From Pleionea sediminis (GTDB taxonomy: Bacteria; Pseudomonadota; Gammaproteobacteria; Enterobacterales; Kangiellaceae): DNA of 64,000 bases. The stretch lies in NCBI RefSeq assembly GCF_007570825.1, contig NZ_SUNB01000005.1, positions 1 to 64,000 on the forward strand, given 5' to 3'. This document shows, one piece after another, positions 47,880 to 58,800 of this stretch (positions within the stretch are counted from its first letter, which is position 1; each line of letters begins with the position of its first letter). The position numbers were made by a program, and so were the translations under genes. Below the pieces are notes generated by a model. That model was not told the DNA's origin, searched no databases, and worked only from the letters and a program-made list of their open reading frames with translations.

Positions 47880-49223
47880 TTAGTTATTGTCTTTTTCCTG
47901 ACTAAGCTCTTGCGACCAAAAGTATATATTGACAAATGCGTGGCTAATATTCAGGTTAAGGCCAGGTAGTGGATCAAGTTCGGTACTGGGTGGAAAGCGA
48001 TGCAGAGTGTTGTGACACCGAAAGCAGTTGTTCATGGTACTTTGAGTTTGAGTGAATGTTTCAACCGTTGAGTTCGATAGTTTTAAAGAACCAATGAGTA
48101 GCTGACCTTTATCATCGGAGTCGGTTGCTAGCGACATATTGGGTTTTAAACCTTTGTTTCGTGCAAACCAAATGGCACCGACCTCGAAGTAATTAGACCA
48201 AACATCACTTTTGGATAGTTGAGAGAGCACACTATCATTCAGTTGCTTAACAACTTTAATATTAGTGGGAACGCTCATGTCCTTTTGATTTGCGTCATTA
48301 CCAAATGCATATCGTCGACATACATGAGTGATTGGTGATAATGTTTGGGTCTTCTCGTCAAGCTTCAACACTGGAGAGCTTGCTGGATTAACATTACAGT
48401 CAGAGTAGGGCGTATTTGCTTTGTAGAATGTCCAGTCTTTTTTGGAAATTATTTGTGAAGGTGTGACATCGGCTGGTACATCGGGTGCGTTGTCTTTGTG
48501 TTCGAAGGTCGCCCAAATCATTTCAGGGTGATCTTTAACGACTCCGGCAATATGAAAGCCAACCAGTGCGAGAGTGACTTTGATAGGACGAGTATCATCG
48601 ACAACGATGCTTCCGTCTTTGTTAATGAGTTTAAAAACCGTCGAAGGCATAGTAAAGAAGGACTTGTACTTGTCTTTGTCATCAACAATTTTCCAAGAGG
48701 CTTTTAACTCCAGTGAATCAACAGGAAAGGGCGTATTGGGATCAAAATTTTGAACGACTTTCGGGTCAGTTAACTTATTGCTATCAATAAAAGAGACAAA
48801 GGTGTCATTGAGATATTGAGAGTAATAAACAGCTTTGCCACTTTGATCGATTAAAATACCCTCTGTCCCAGCTTGTAAGTATTCATCTAATGATCTGGGT
48901 GCTCCCGATTTTGATAACCGGGGCAATAAACTTTCACGATCTTTTATGCCAAGTACATCGTAAGGTGATTGAAAGTTCAAAAAGCGAGGCTGATTATTAT
49001 CTTCCTGAGTTAACCATAAAAACATTTGCCATGCCCAACGGTGGAACGAACAGTTAGAGTTTGGGCTGAAGTTCGCGCTATCTGGCATTGGTGTTTCACT
49101 ATGTGGAAACCAGGAGTTGTCTGCTTGGCAGTTTGTATCTGATGCTGGGGGTGATGCAAATGTAATACCGGCAGATAATAGAGGTACGACTATACCGAGT
49201 TTCATTAAACCATTCATTTTCAT
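47880..49223 (-). CDS. Exported cytochrome c-like protein upstream of lodA, 447 aa
   Basis: Signal peptide in residues 1-23 (ending TFA). The long domain contains WAWQMFLWLTQED near the start and one heme-binding motif CFRCHNTLHRF near residue 400. The single CxxCH near the C-terminus and overall plan fit uncharacterised cytochrome c family proteins. It lies 38 bp upstream of lodA on the same strand, so it may accept electrons from the CTQ enzyme or serve as its redox partner. This would turn an oxidase into a dehydrogenase. That role is an inference. Start 49223 preferred over 49256. Confidence 0.8.
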   Translation of the reverse strand: MKMNGLMKLGIVVPLLSAGITFASPPASDTNCQADNSWFPHSETPMPDSANFSPNSNCSFHRWAWQMFLWLTQEDNNQPRFLNFQSPYDVLGIKDRESLLPRLSKSGAPRSLDEYLQAGTEGILIDQSGKAVYYSQYLNDTFVSFIDSNKLTDPKVVQNFDPNTPFPVDSLELKASWKIVDDKDKYKSFFTMPSTVFKLINKDGSIVVDDTRPIKVTLALVGFHIAGVVKDHPEMIWATFEHKDNAPDVPADVTPSQIISKKDWTFYKANTPYSDCNVNPASSPVLKLDEKTQTLSPITHVCRRYAFGNDANQKDMSVPTNIKVVKQLNDSVLSQLSKSDVWSNYFEVGAIWFARNKGLKPNMSLATDSDDKGQLLIGSLKLSNSTVETFTQTQSTMNNCFRCHNTLHRFPPSTELDPLPGLNLNISHAFVNIYFWSQELSQEKDNN

Positions 49224-49671
49224 TGTAAAATCCCATTTAGAAATGTTGTATTCCAACGAGGTTTGAGGTATCCATTTTTAATTAAAAGCTTGCATGGAAG
49301 CGAATATAAACCCACTCATTGTAGGTTCATGGTGTAAGAGTCGAGGAAATGTTGCTAGAAGTACAATCTCGTATTAAGTTTAATCTCAAGACTCTAAGAA
49401 AGAGGTGGTTGCTATTTAGAAACTTGAGAACAGTAATTAATAAAACTTTTATAAATCTGTAGTTGTAATATAAGGAAAGTCAATACATGTATTTACTGTT
49501 GTTGCAGGGTGGGTTCTGATCTTCTTTAGATGTTTGAGCTTCATGTTTGGAATAACGTGAATCTGTCAGTATTCAGAAAAAGAATGTTCTCAAGTTTCGC
49601 TTCTTTCAAGTTGTAACAATGCTAGCCATAACCACTCTATAAAGCAGATGATTGAATAAATGAGAGAAACG
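49224..49671. other. Intergenic stretch
   Basis: About 450 bp between divergent genes, AT-rich, no gene and no clear repeat or promoter consensus recognised. Confidence 0.5.
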
Positions 49672-50088
49672 ATGAAAAAAATTAATGTACTTCTTAGCAC
49701 AAAATTACTAATGACAGTGTTACTAAGCTTATTTGTCAGTGCATGCGGTAGCTTGAATCAAAGCTCTAGTTCGGAGTATGAGCATGGTAAATTGCGAACG
49801 AATGACAACGGAAGGGTTGAAGCATTTGATGAAAGTACGAATCAGTGGGTTGCTCCGAGAGAATTCTGGCTAAATTTCGCTGATTCTCATGTCGGAAAGT
49901 TTTGGGGTGTTCGTAAAGATTATCCAGAATACGAACAGGTCAATGAAAATGATACTTTATTGATTCAGTTGGATAAAGGAGAGTGTTTAATGGAGTTTTT
50001 TCACACTCGTTGGCGCCGTGCTCAAGACGTGCGTCGTTGGGATGACGCTTTTAATGAGTACAGCGGTTGTCCCTTTGTATTCGATTAA
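49672..50088 (+). CDS. Lipoprotein of unknown function, 138 aa
   Basis: Signal with lipobox FVSAC (Cys about residue 25), a Ser-rich linker (GSLNQSSSSEYEHG) and a Trp/Arg-rich domain (APREFWLNFADSHVGKFWG, HTRWRRAQDVRRWDD). GAGAG precedes ATG 49672, preferred to the ATG 12 bases upstream. A 10-bp inverted repeat lies after its end. No family recognised. Confidence 0.75.
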   Translation: MKKINVLLSTKLLMTVLLSLFVSACGSLNQSSSSEYEHGKLRTNDNGRVEAFDESTNQWVAPREFWLNFADSHVGKFWGVRKDYPEYEQVNENDTLLIQLDKGECLMEFFHTRWRRAQDVRRWDDAFNEYSGCPFVFD

Positions 50089-50174
50089 TTGATAAATAAA
50101 GTGTTTGAATTTTAATACTTTTTATGCAATTTAAATCACCTGGTATTATTGGTTTGCTATTCAATTGTATTTGA

Positions 50175-50204
50175 CAGGTTAACACTATGAAAAATGTTAA
50201 CCTG
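50175..50204. terminator. Bidirectional hairpin between convergent genes
   Basis: Perfect inverted repeat CAGGTTAACA/TGTTAACCTG with a 10-base loop between the lipoprotein gene (+) and the exported-protein gene (-). T-rich on the + side. Could also be a protein-binding palindrome. Confidence 0.6.
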
Positions 50205-50237
50205 TTATTTATGAAAAATATTGCTCGCGAATTAAAG

Positions 50238-50600
50238 CTATTCGATATACAAAGAGCGGTTGCTTAATTGAATGTATTCACATAAACCACGTTCGTTTTT
50301 ACGGAAGTATATGTGTGAGGCGCTATTGACTGAGCGAACTTGCTCAACCTGATAAGGCTGCGTCAATATACAATAAACTGACACTCCTGCACTATTCCTT
50401 GCGGCACAAATGCCATGGTTTGAATCCGCTGTTGCTACCGTCGCACAGCCAATGTATTGCATTTGGTCGGAACTATTTCGTGCTCCAGTAAGTGAGCCAC
50501 TAGCGACGTTATCTTTCACATAAACTGATAGTTGATGAGTTGCTCCTGCGAATACACTACTGACACATACTGCAGCTAATAGAGCGATGATATATTTCAT
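50238..50600 (-). CDS. Exported Cys-rich protein, 120 aa
   Basis: Signal peptide in residues 1-18 (ending VFA) and a mature domain of about 102 residues with four Cys (IGCATV, HGICAA, VYCIL, GLCEYI), probably two disulphides. AGGAGA precedes ATG 50600. Predicted periplasmic or secreted. No family recognised. Confidence 0.75.
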   Translation of the reverse strand: MKYIIALLAAVCVSSVFAGATHQLSVYVKDNVASGSLTGARNSSDQMQYIGCATVATADSNHGICAARNSAGVSVYCILTQPYQVEQVRSVNSASHIYFRKNERGLCEYIQLSNRSLYIE

Positions 50601-50654
50601 TATTTTCTCCTGATTTCTAGTTGAATGATGGTTATAATAAATAAGTTACTGTAA

Positions 50655-51176
50655 TTATAAATTTACGCCTGGCGGGAGGTGAATTTCACCTCGGTTTAGC
50701 GCTTGAACAACTCTTCTTAATTGCTCTACCGCGGCTTCATTCGGTAATGTTGCAATATTGGCTTTGAAATTGTGAATGTCTTCTTGGGTTAAAGTACCAG
50801 CACTAATAAAGGAGTCTACTAATCTACTTGTGTTTGCAATCTTTTCTTGACTAAGCTCATCTAACATCGGTCTATTCTCAGAGGAACGTTGCGCCTGAAT
50901 TAATTGATTGCGATGACCTATCGTGTTCTTTTGTAGGGCTAAGTCCTCTCGAACTTTGTTTACGTCAGTTTTAAGATGTGAGACCGAAGCGTAAATGTCT
51001 TCAAGTAATCTATTGCAGTTTAAGTTATTGTTTTGATCATTTAATTGAGCAGCATGAGTGTTGTTAAGCTCATCATTTTTGTTCACATCGAGTTCATAAA
51101 ATTTTATGAGAAGAGTGCTGAGTAAAATACTGATCGCTGCTAACAACATAATTGTAACGGATGCTATCCATCGCAT
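50655..51176 (-). CDS. Single-pass membrane protein with periplasmic helical domain, 173 aa
   Basis: One N-terminal membrane helix (about residues 4-25) followed by a Lys/Asn/Gln-rich helical domain with coiled-coil character (LEDIYASVSHLKTDVNKVRED, quoted in part) and a C-terminal QLRRVVQALNRGEI segment. It resembles small envelope stress or chemoreceptor-like helical domains in shape only. No family recognised. Confidence 0.7.
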   Translation of the reverse strand: MRWIASVTIMLLAAISILLSTLLIKFYELDVNKNDELNNTHAAQLNDQNNNLNCNRLLEDIYASVSHLKTDVNKVREDLALQKNTIGHRNQLIQAQRSSENRPMLDELSQEKIANTSRLVDSFISAGTLTQEDIHNFKANIATLPNEAAVEQLRRVVQALNRGEIHLPPGVNL

Positions 51177-51412
51177 ACTTATTGCTCCTTGCTGAATTAA
51201 TGTTGCATGATTTTTGTATTTTTGAGCGATAAAATCAAGTGTGAAAAAACTAAATGGCTATAGTAATTATTGCTTTTCTTGATATATTTTAAACTTTTAA
51301 AATAATATGTTTTAGTGCGATAATCTGACATGTCTGTTGGGTGATTTTTTAACGGGCCTATTCGCTAAAAAATGGGAAGTAAGCATTTCTCTTTATGAAT
51401 GAACGGATATAT

Positions 51413-52249
51413 ATGGGTATTGTTAAAAATTTATTTGGCTGGTTATTTGATTCAAAGGCACCCAACGTTTCAACTCTTTGGCGCTCTGAGTGGAGCGACT
51501 TTCTAAATGATAATGTTGTTTTCTATCGAAACTTACCTGAGAAGGATAAAGATGAGTTTCATCGTCGGGTCTTATTGTTTTGGCAGACAACAGCAATTGA
51601 AGCGGGACCTATGGAGGTGACCGACGAAGATCGTTTGCTAGTAGCTGCAAGTGCCATTATTCCCGTTTGGTCATTTCCCAATTGGTATTATTTTAATTTA
51701 AAGTCTGTTTTCTTGATGCGCCAAGCATTCAATGCTGATCTCGAGTTCAACCAGCCAGATTCAAGAATTACAGGCATGGTAGGAGTCGGCGTTCTTAGTG
51801 GTAAGTTAGTACTCAGTAAACCACATTTGCATTTAGGATTTGTAAATAGTCAGGACAAACATAATGTCGGTATCCACGAATTTGTGCATCTTATTGATAT
51901 GGCGGATGGTGATTGCGACGGTTTTCCTGAGCGGCTCAAGGAATTCTCTCATTCCATTCCCTGGTTCGAACTGGTTAGAAAAAAGGTTGAAGAGATAGAA
52001 GCCAATCAAAGTAACATTCGAGCCTATGGAGCAACGAATCGAGCTGAATTTTTTGCTGTTGCTTCGGAATATTTTTTTGAGCGTCCCGATCTCTTGTTTA
52101 AGAAACATCCTGAGCTATTTGATGCTTTGCAAATGATATATCAACAGGATACACGAGCAATCGCGGAAGATTTGCGACCGAAAAGGAATGCTCCCTGTTT
52201 GTGTGGTAGTGGTAAGAAATACAAGCGCTGCTGCATGCCCGCTTCCTAA
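51413..52249 (+). CDS. MtfA-like zinc peptidase with SEC-C tail, 278 aa
   Basis: The body matches MtfA/DgsA anti-repressor peptidases: RVLLFWQTT, VAASAIIPVWSFPNW, HEFVHLIDM (zinc motif HExxH, about residue 161) and a downstream Glu in NRAEFFAVASEYFFE. MtfA is a cytosolic M90-type peptidase linked to Mlc control. The last 20 residues are a SEC-C zinc motif (NAPCLCGSGKKYKRCC), which is found in some long versions. ATG 51413 has CGGA upstream. ATG 51395 is also possible. Confidence 0.92.
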   Translation: MGIVKNLFGWLFDSKAPNVSTLWRSEWSDFLNDNVVFYRNLPEKDKDEFHRRVLLFWQTTAIEAGPMEVTDEDRLLVAASAIIPVWSFPNWYYFNLKSVFLMRQAFNADLEFNQPDSRITGMVGVGVLSGKLVLSKPHLHLGFVNSQDKHNVGIHEFVHLIDMADGDCDGFPERLKEFSHSIPWFELVRKKVEEIEANQSNIRAYGATNRAEFFAVASEYFFERPDLLFKKHPELFDALQMIYQQDTRAIAEDLRPKRNAPCLCGSGKKYKRCCMPAS

Positions 52250-52464
52250 GCTTTACTGTTTGTTATAGGCACTACCCAGCTCGCTCTAGTTGAAGTCTGG
52301 TGTCGTAAAAAACTCCTAAAAGTGTTTCTTTTGGCTTTTTTGTGAGAAATGCAAAGTCATTTGAAACATTTCCTAGTTTGATGCGTCTTGATGGTATAGG
52401 CCGCAAATAGCGGTAATTTACTGATAATTCGCAGTATTCATAAAGACGAGGTCACGGAGTTTGT

Positions 52465-53805
52465 ATGAACCGACAAAGTAATATATTCCTTTTTCTAGCG
52501 CTAATTGTGGGAATTGGGCTGTTGGCAGGCGGTAATTTATCGTCAAAACCGATGGTAAAAGCACAATCCAGCCTGAAACATCATGAGGTCGAGGGTGACA
52601 TGCCTGCGACCCAACATTTGGACAGTATTGTGCTAGGTGCAGGGTGCTTTTGGGGAGCAGAAAAGCGTTATCAAGCTATTCCCGGAGTTTTAAATGCTAT
52701 TTCTGGGTACGCTGGAGGCAAAGGGGTTGAACCGACTTACAAAGCGATTACCAAGTGGTCGAATAGAATGAATCCTGATAATCACGCTGAGGTGGTGAAA
52801 GTCATTTTCAATACATCGGAAGTGTCGCTTGAAACCATTTTGAAAACCTATTTTGAGACGCACGATCCAACTCAAGTGAATCGGCAGGGTAACGATGTAG
52901 GTACGCAATATCGTTCGATTATATTGACGCATAACGAACAACAGGCAAAAGTGGCGGAAGACATAAAAGCCCAATTTCAAACACTATTAACGGCTGCGAA
53001 TTTTGGTGAGATTGCCACCATCATTGAACCCTTAGAAGAGTTTTATCCGGCGGAAGAATATCATCAAGATTACCTGGTGAAAAATCCCAATGGATATTGT
53101 CCTGATCATTCGACAGGCGTAACTTTTGAAACACCAAAAACTGAAAAGCGCGTTATGAATAATGATGCTCTGTTAAAAGGAAAGCATGTTGTTGTCGTGG
53201 ATTCAGAAGATTTTTGTCCTTATTGTGAAAAATTTAAGAAGGACGTTGCTAACGATTATCAAGGTACTATTCCAATGGTTTATCGTTTTGCAGACCAGTT
53301 AACTGGATTAACAGTTAAGACGGCAACCTGGGCAACACCAACGATTTTATTTGTGGAAAATGGAAAAGAAGTGCTGGGTCACCAAGGTTATTTATCACCT
53401 GAAGAGTTTTATAAAGCGTTAGGAGCATTTAAGTTGGGTGATAGCGAAGCATTTGACGTCGCATTTAATAAAGGAACGGACAATCGATTTTGTAAACAAT
53501 ATGAAATCTTTAAGAATACTCCAGATGGTGTTTTTGTTGATAAGTTAAGTGGAGCACCTTTATTTGATACGCGAGATCGCTTTAACTCGGGAACGGGATG
53601 GCTGTCTTTCACTAAACCGGTTGACGGTGCTGTCGAAGAGCGTCCTGACAATAGTTATGGCATGCGTCGCACTGAGATTATTTCAAAATCTACCGGAATT
53701 CATTTGGGACATGTATTTCCCGATGGTCCGAATGGGCAGTCTCGATATTGTATTAACGCTACGGTGCTCGACTTTATAAAACGTGATGAATACGTATCGC
53801 GTTGA
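52465..53805 (+). CDS. msrAB: MsrA-thioredoxin-MsrB fusion methionine sulfoxide reductase, 446 aa
   Basis: An N-terminal signal or anchor (about residues 8-25) puts the protein in the periplasm. The MsrA domain has GAGCFWGAEKR (about residues 59-69) and ends with the EEYHQDYL and NGYCPDH regions. A thioredoxin-like insert with FCPYCEKF (about residue 250) follows, then MsrB with SGTGWLSF, HLGHVF and RYCINA, where Cys replaces the family Cys-Val-Asn context. The zinc CxxC pairs of MsrB are absent. Domain order differs from Neisseria PilB (Trx-MsrA-MsrB). It repairs oxidised methionine in envelope proteins. Confidence 0.93.
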   Translation: MNRQSNIFLFLALIVGIGLLAGGNLSSKPMVKAQSSLKHHEVEGDMPATQHLDSIVLGAGCFWGAEKRYQAIPGVLNAISGYAGGKGVEPTYKAITKWSNRMNPDNHAEVVKVIFNTSEVSLETILKTYFETHDPTQVNRQGNDVGTQYRSIILTHNEQQAKVAEDIKAQFQTLLTAANFGEIATIIEPLEEFYPAEEYHQDYLVKNPNGYCPDHSTGVTFETPKTEKRVMNNDALLKGKHVVVVDSEDFCPYCEKFKKDVANDYQGTIPMVYRFADQLTGLTVKTATWATPTILFVENGKEVLGHQGYLSPEEFYKALGAFKLGDSEAFDVAFNKGTDNRFCKQYEIFKNTPDGVFVDKLSGAPLFDTRDRFNSGTGWLSFTKPVDGAVEERPDNSYGMRRTEIISKSTGIHLGHVFPDGPNGQSRYCINATVLDFIKRDEYVSR

Positions 53806-53861
53806 ACTGAATTTCTCTACAGTTCTTGGTAAATTAACGAAGTAAACTAAGTGTGCCAATA

Positions 53862-53895
53862 ATGAGAGAGCGACTTTAAAAATTCACTCTCTCAT
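53862..53895 (+). terminator. Hairpin after the msrAB gene
   Basis: Stem ATGAGAGAG/CTCTCTCAT with a 16-base AT-rich loop, followed by CTCCTCTTTTAG. Probable terminator. Confidence 0.55.
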
Positions 53896-54100
53896 CTCCT
53901 CTTTTAGACATAGACATTCCCGTCGGAAACTCTAAAATGGAATGTAGATCACCAAATCGTCGTGTTTTAAATGTTATTTTCTAGCGACTCACTAAACTAA
54001 AGCGTTAATCACGACTGAGCAAAACTAATCTTATTTATTCAATCAAGGTAGCCTGTATTGCGACTTAGGTCCTCTTAATCCTTATTGATAAGGAGTATCT

Positions 54101-55579
54101 ATGAGACACTTTTATGCTTCGCTTAAAATCAAAGTCATTATTTGGCTAGGCATAGTTTTTTCACTTCCGAGTTTTAGTGCAGAAATTTTAATTCAAACGG
54201 GCGATAGCTCGACTTCTAGTACGGGTTTTTGGAATCGAGCGACGGGAGCCAGTATGCCACTCGGTTCCAATCAAGGAATGTACGCAACCGTCGGCGGTGC
54301 CATTGAAAATTATCGTTTTGAAACTCAAATTCCGCAAACGACATCTTATACGTTGCAAGTTTACAACACTTGCTATTCACCACGCAGCCATCAAGTCACT
54401 CAATATTTAGAATTTGGCAACACGACGGAAACGTTTGTCACCGATCAGGATTGTCAAACCGATCCTTTTGTTGGTCAATGGCGTACGCTGGGTACTTATC
54501 GTTTTGAAGAAAATGAAATCGTTGCATTCACGATAACGACTGAAGGGAGTAATAACCGTTATGTTGGCGCTACTGCCATTCGTTACCTTTATGATGAAGT
54601 TACTGAGCCGGCTGAAAACCAACCACCGCAATTGCAGCTTTCATCGAACTCTATTTCCGTCAATGCGAACGAGTTAATTACTTTAACAGCATCGGCATTT
54701 GATCCTGAAGAGGGTGATTTATCATCGCAAATACAGTGGAGCTCACCACTGTTTTCGACGACTGGAGCGGAGTTTTCTACGCGAGTGGGTACCGAGTCAT
54801 TCGTGGTTAATGTTTCTGTGTCTGATAATCAAAACGTGAGTGCAATAGAAACGGTTCAGGTGCAAGTCAATAACGTTGCATCGGTCAATCGCAAGTTTTC
54901 GTTTGGCTGTGAACTAGGATCAATTTCATCATTAAATTTAACAACCTACAACGCGATTGCGTTGCCGAATGTTGGTGCCATGTGTGATCGTTACACCGCG
55001 CAATTAACCAATAACGATAATAATCGTACCTTATTCTACAATGGCGAACAGGGGCGAATTGATGGCGTGGTTGCACGTTATCCACTCGAGGCCATTCTAC
55101 GAAATGTTGGTATTGCGCCTGTCAATCAACCTTCGCAACCGCATGTTGTTGCACAAAGTGCGTATAACTTTGTCGGATTACATATTCATCATATCGATTA
55201 TAATCAGATTGACAGCGCGCACCTGGTGGTCGGTCAACGTGGTGCGACACAAAATACGATTGAAGGTAAACAAACAGTATCTGGTACATCGTACGTTAAT
55301 GATATTGGCCATAATCAATTGCCCAATGGTCGGGCTGATATTCGACTGGTGATTGATTCTGGTGGTGTTGTTACGGCTTATTGGCAAGAGCCTAATCTCA
55401 GTGGTAATCCTGCATTAGATAATTGGACGCTATATCGAAATACTGGAGCGTTACCAGGTTCCAATCCAAATTGGGGGAGCTCAGGTCAAGTTATCGTTGG
55501 TATTATCACTTACGCCTATTATCAAAATGGACTGCCTTTTTGGGGCGTGGCAGACCAACTTGAAATTAACGAGGAATAA
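54101..55579 (+). CDS. Secreted golvesin-like domain protein, 492 aa
   Basis: Signal peptide in residues 1-26. A first domain (about residues 28-165: TGDSSTSSTGFWNRATGAS, YRFETQIPQTTSYTLQVYN, YVGATAIRY) resembles the golvesin/xanthan-lyase carbohydrate-binding domain. A cadherin-like Ig domain (PPQLQLSSNSISVNANEL, about 170-260) follows, and then an unassigned C-terminal domain of about 220 residues with GLHIHHIDYN and YAYYQNGLPFWG. No catalytic motif recognised. Likely an extracellular polysaccharide-binding protein. Terminator directly downstream. Confidence 0.75.
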   Translation: MRHFYASLKIKVIIWLGIVFSLPSFSAEILIQTGDSSTSSTGFWNRATGASMPLGSNQGMYATVGGAIENYRFETQIPQTTSYTLQVYNTCYSPRSHQVTQYLEFGNTTETFVTDQDCQTDPFVGQWRTLGTYRFEENEIVAFTITTEGSNNRYVGATAIRYLYDEVTEPAENQPPQLQLSSNSISVNANELITLTASAFDPEEGDLSSQIQWSSPLFSTTGAEFSTRVGTESFVVNVSVSDNQNVSAIETVQVQVNNVASVNRKFSFGCELGSISSLNLTTYNAIALPNVGAMCDRYTAQLTNNDNNRTLFYNGEQGRIDGVVARYPLEAILRNVGIAPVNQPSQPHVVAQSAYNFVGLHIHHIDYNQIDSAHLVVGQRGATQNTIEGKQTVSGTSYVNDIGHNQLPNGRADIRLVIDSGGVVTAYWQEPNLSGNPALDNWTLYRNTGALPGSNPNWGSSGQVIVGIITYAYYQNGLPFWGVADQLEINEE

Positions 55580-55590
55580 TTCTCTGAACA

Positions 55591-55627
55591 AACAGTCCTG
55601 ACAACTTAATCAGGACTGTTTCAAAAT
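55591..55627 (+). terminator. Terminator after the golvesin-like gene
   Basis: Perfect 11-bp stem AACAGTCCTGA/TCAGGACTGTT with an 8-base loop, then TCAAAATTTT. Confidence 0.8.
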
Positions 55628-55845
55628 TTTGTTTACTAATCGATTGATTCTCAATCATTGAAATGATCTGTGATGAGCCTTTGAGTTTGTTTTAGATGTT
55701 TTGATTTCTTATCTAATAAATTCTTTTCTTTTTTCGATATGAGATAAAAGTAACTTTATCTCGTAATCGAAATGTCATTTTGTTAATCCCTGCTAGTTTT
55801 ATTGCTAGCCCTTATCATTTTAAAATTTATTCACGGAGGAGTCTT

Positions 55846-58800
55846 ATGACTAAAAACCGTCCATCCCCTTTGCGTGCAGAAGTCACTAACCTTAACTTTG
55901 GTCAGGAAGGTATCGCAGAATTTCCCAAATATGGTCACTTTGCGACTTTCTTTATTAAGAAAGATACCGATGACTTATACGAGCGTTGGTTAAAAGTTGT
56001 AAAGCTCACCGATGAATTATGCGCAAAATCGAAAGGCGAGGTGGTTTGTGTAAGAGGTGTGGACTTTTGTCTATGGACTCGTTGGTGCAAAGAACTAAAA
56101 ATGCCCGTACCTAAAAGTAAACCCGATCATGCGTTACTTAATGACAAACCCTTTACCAATTCTGGAGGGGATCTTTGGTTTCATATTAAAGGAACGACCA
56201 ACAAAAGTTGTGAGCGAATTTTTGAAGCTATTGAAAAGGCGTTGGATCCTGTCACAGAAAAGATTATTCACACTCCAGCTCATAAAATGCATGGCGGAAA
56301 AGTGTTTGGTGGACGCTTCCGCGATGCCATGATCAATCCAGTCGATCCTGTTAATTTATCGAACCGAGTGATTGTAGGGGATGAAGATGCTTTTTATCGC
56401 GGCTCAGCTTTCGTATTACAGCAAAAGTTTAAACACAACTGGGCACAGTTAGACGATAAAAATCAAATTGAAAAAGAAGATATGATCGGTCGAAATGTTA
56501 ATGACGCCATCATTCCAATGCACGATGATCGTAGCCACATAAAGTGTGTTCGACAGGTAAACGGCGAGCGTGTGACCGACCGTATTTTACGACAGGCTTT
56601 GCCTTATGGTCAGTCAAAAACCGGCAATGGTAAAGAAGAAGGCGTCTATTTTGTCGCTTACGCCAAAGACAATAATATCTATCACGATTTAATTACTAAT
56701 ATTGTTGGGCCGGAAAAAGGCTTTATTAAAGATAAAATGCTCAGCAATACACATGCAACTTCAGGTAATTTCTGGTTTGTTCCTTCGGCAGAAATCATTA
56801 AATTAGCACCTGCTAAAGGAAGTATTCGAGTTCCTGAGAATGAGTATTTCGATGTCCGTAGTTCTAATGGGTACATGTATTACAATAATCGTGACTTTTT
56901 GCATCAGACTCAATTGCGAAAAGATGGTGATGAATTTAGCGATCGGATTTTATTACTGTTAAGCCAAAATTTTAGTCGCTGGAATGATACCTGGGAAAAG
57001 CCACAAATTATGCCATCGCCTGGACATTTGAGAGACCATTTAAGCAATGATAAATGGAAAAAATACCAAAAGTACGCGACCAGTAAGTCGGCGGCATTAC
57101 GTAAAGGATTGGCAATAAAAATTAGTCTTTCCGATGTCTTGTTGCAAGAGCAGTATCGAGAGTTGGCAGGATTACATAATATAAAACCCTATGAACTTTT
57201 AGTGGGGAATATGCCGCCTCTCACTTTGGGCAGTGGTACTCAAGTTATGGAGTATTTAAACGAAGAAGAAAAAATAGAAGGCTTCTTCGGAATGAAAAAT
57301 GAGTACTCGGCTACCGGACACAATATACCTAACTATAAAAAAGTATTGCGTTTGGGTGTCGGTGGGTTATTAAAAGAAGCGCAACAAAAGTTAAAAGGTT
57401 CGACCGGAGAAACACGTGCTTTTTATCAATCGGTAATTTGGTCTCTTGAAGGACTCGAAGCGTTTATTTTAAGTTATGCGGAACTAGCCAAGTCGTTGGA
57501 GGAGTCGACGCCTAAGACGGCTAAGTTTGAACGTGATAACTATGCTGCTATTGCTAAAAGAATGACTAAGCTGGCGTCAAAAAAGCCTAAAGGATTACTC
57601 GAAAGCTTACAGTTAATTTTTATCATTAACTGTGCATTACATCAAACCGGCGAACCCATGTCGATAGGACGACTTGATCAATATCTAATAGAGCCTTATT
57701 TGGCCGATATTAAAGCGGGTAAACTCGACGGTGCAGGAGCGCAGGAAATTATTGATGCTTTTTGGTTGAAAATGGATGAAACCGTTTTATATAACCGGCA
57801 GCACATGCAAGATTATCTAACCTATGGCACCGGCGCTGTATTTTATTCCGCAGGAAACTTTCCGCAAGGTTCTGCTTTAAACCAATGGGTACAACAAGTC
57901 ACCCTGGGTGGCTATTTACCGACTAATTCGAAAACGCCAAAAGATGGGTGTAATCATATTACGTTACTTTGTTTAAAAGCAGCGCGTCGTCTTCCTCTTA
58001 ATGCACCTTGTGTTTCTTTGCGTGTGCATAAGAATATGAATGAAGGACAGCATAAAGACATTATTGAAGAAGCGAGTAAAGCCATATTGTCTGGCGGCGC
58101 TCATCCTATTTTAATGAATGACGATAAGCTAGTGAAAGGATTGTTAGACAGCGGGCCAATAAAGCCTGAAGATGCTAGAGATTACGTTTGTGATGGATGT
58201 TATGAGCCGGTAATTCAAGGACGCAGTGAATGGGCGTTCAGTTATGTTCCAATTTTACCGGTGGTTGGTATGGCAATGAATCAGGGCGCGACAATTGCTG
58301 GTGCAGGATGGGTTCATCTACGTGGTATGAAAAATGGTTGGAATTCTCCACCACCCGAAACCATTAGGTCGTTTAGCGAGTTCTTAGATATCTTTTATCG
58401 TCAGTACACATGGCAAATCGCAGCTTTCTATAACACGCTAATGAACAGTTATGGCTCCTTATGGGAAATTTGTCCCAGCCCTTTATTTTCATCGATGACC
58501 GATGGTTGTATGGAGTCGGGTCGAGATATGACCAATGGTGGTGCTGAAATTCATATCGTTGCTCCTATGATGTGTGGCATTACCAATGCGATAAATTCTT
58601 TATACGCGATCAAGAAAATGGTATTTGATAAAGAATCGGCAGTCACTACGTTACCGGAATTATTGCAAGCGTTATGGAACAATTGGGGCGAAGATATGAA
58701 AGAGCCGTTTCAGAATGAGTTTGCTGGTGAAGCTCGTTCGGAAGCAAATGCTAGTCGATACAAAGAATTGAGAAAAATATCTTTGGAGCTTCCTAAGTTT

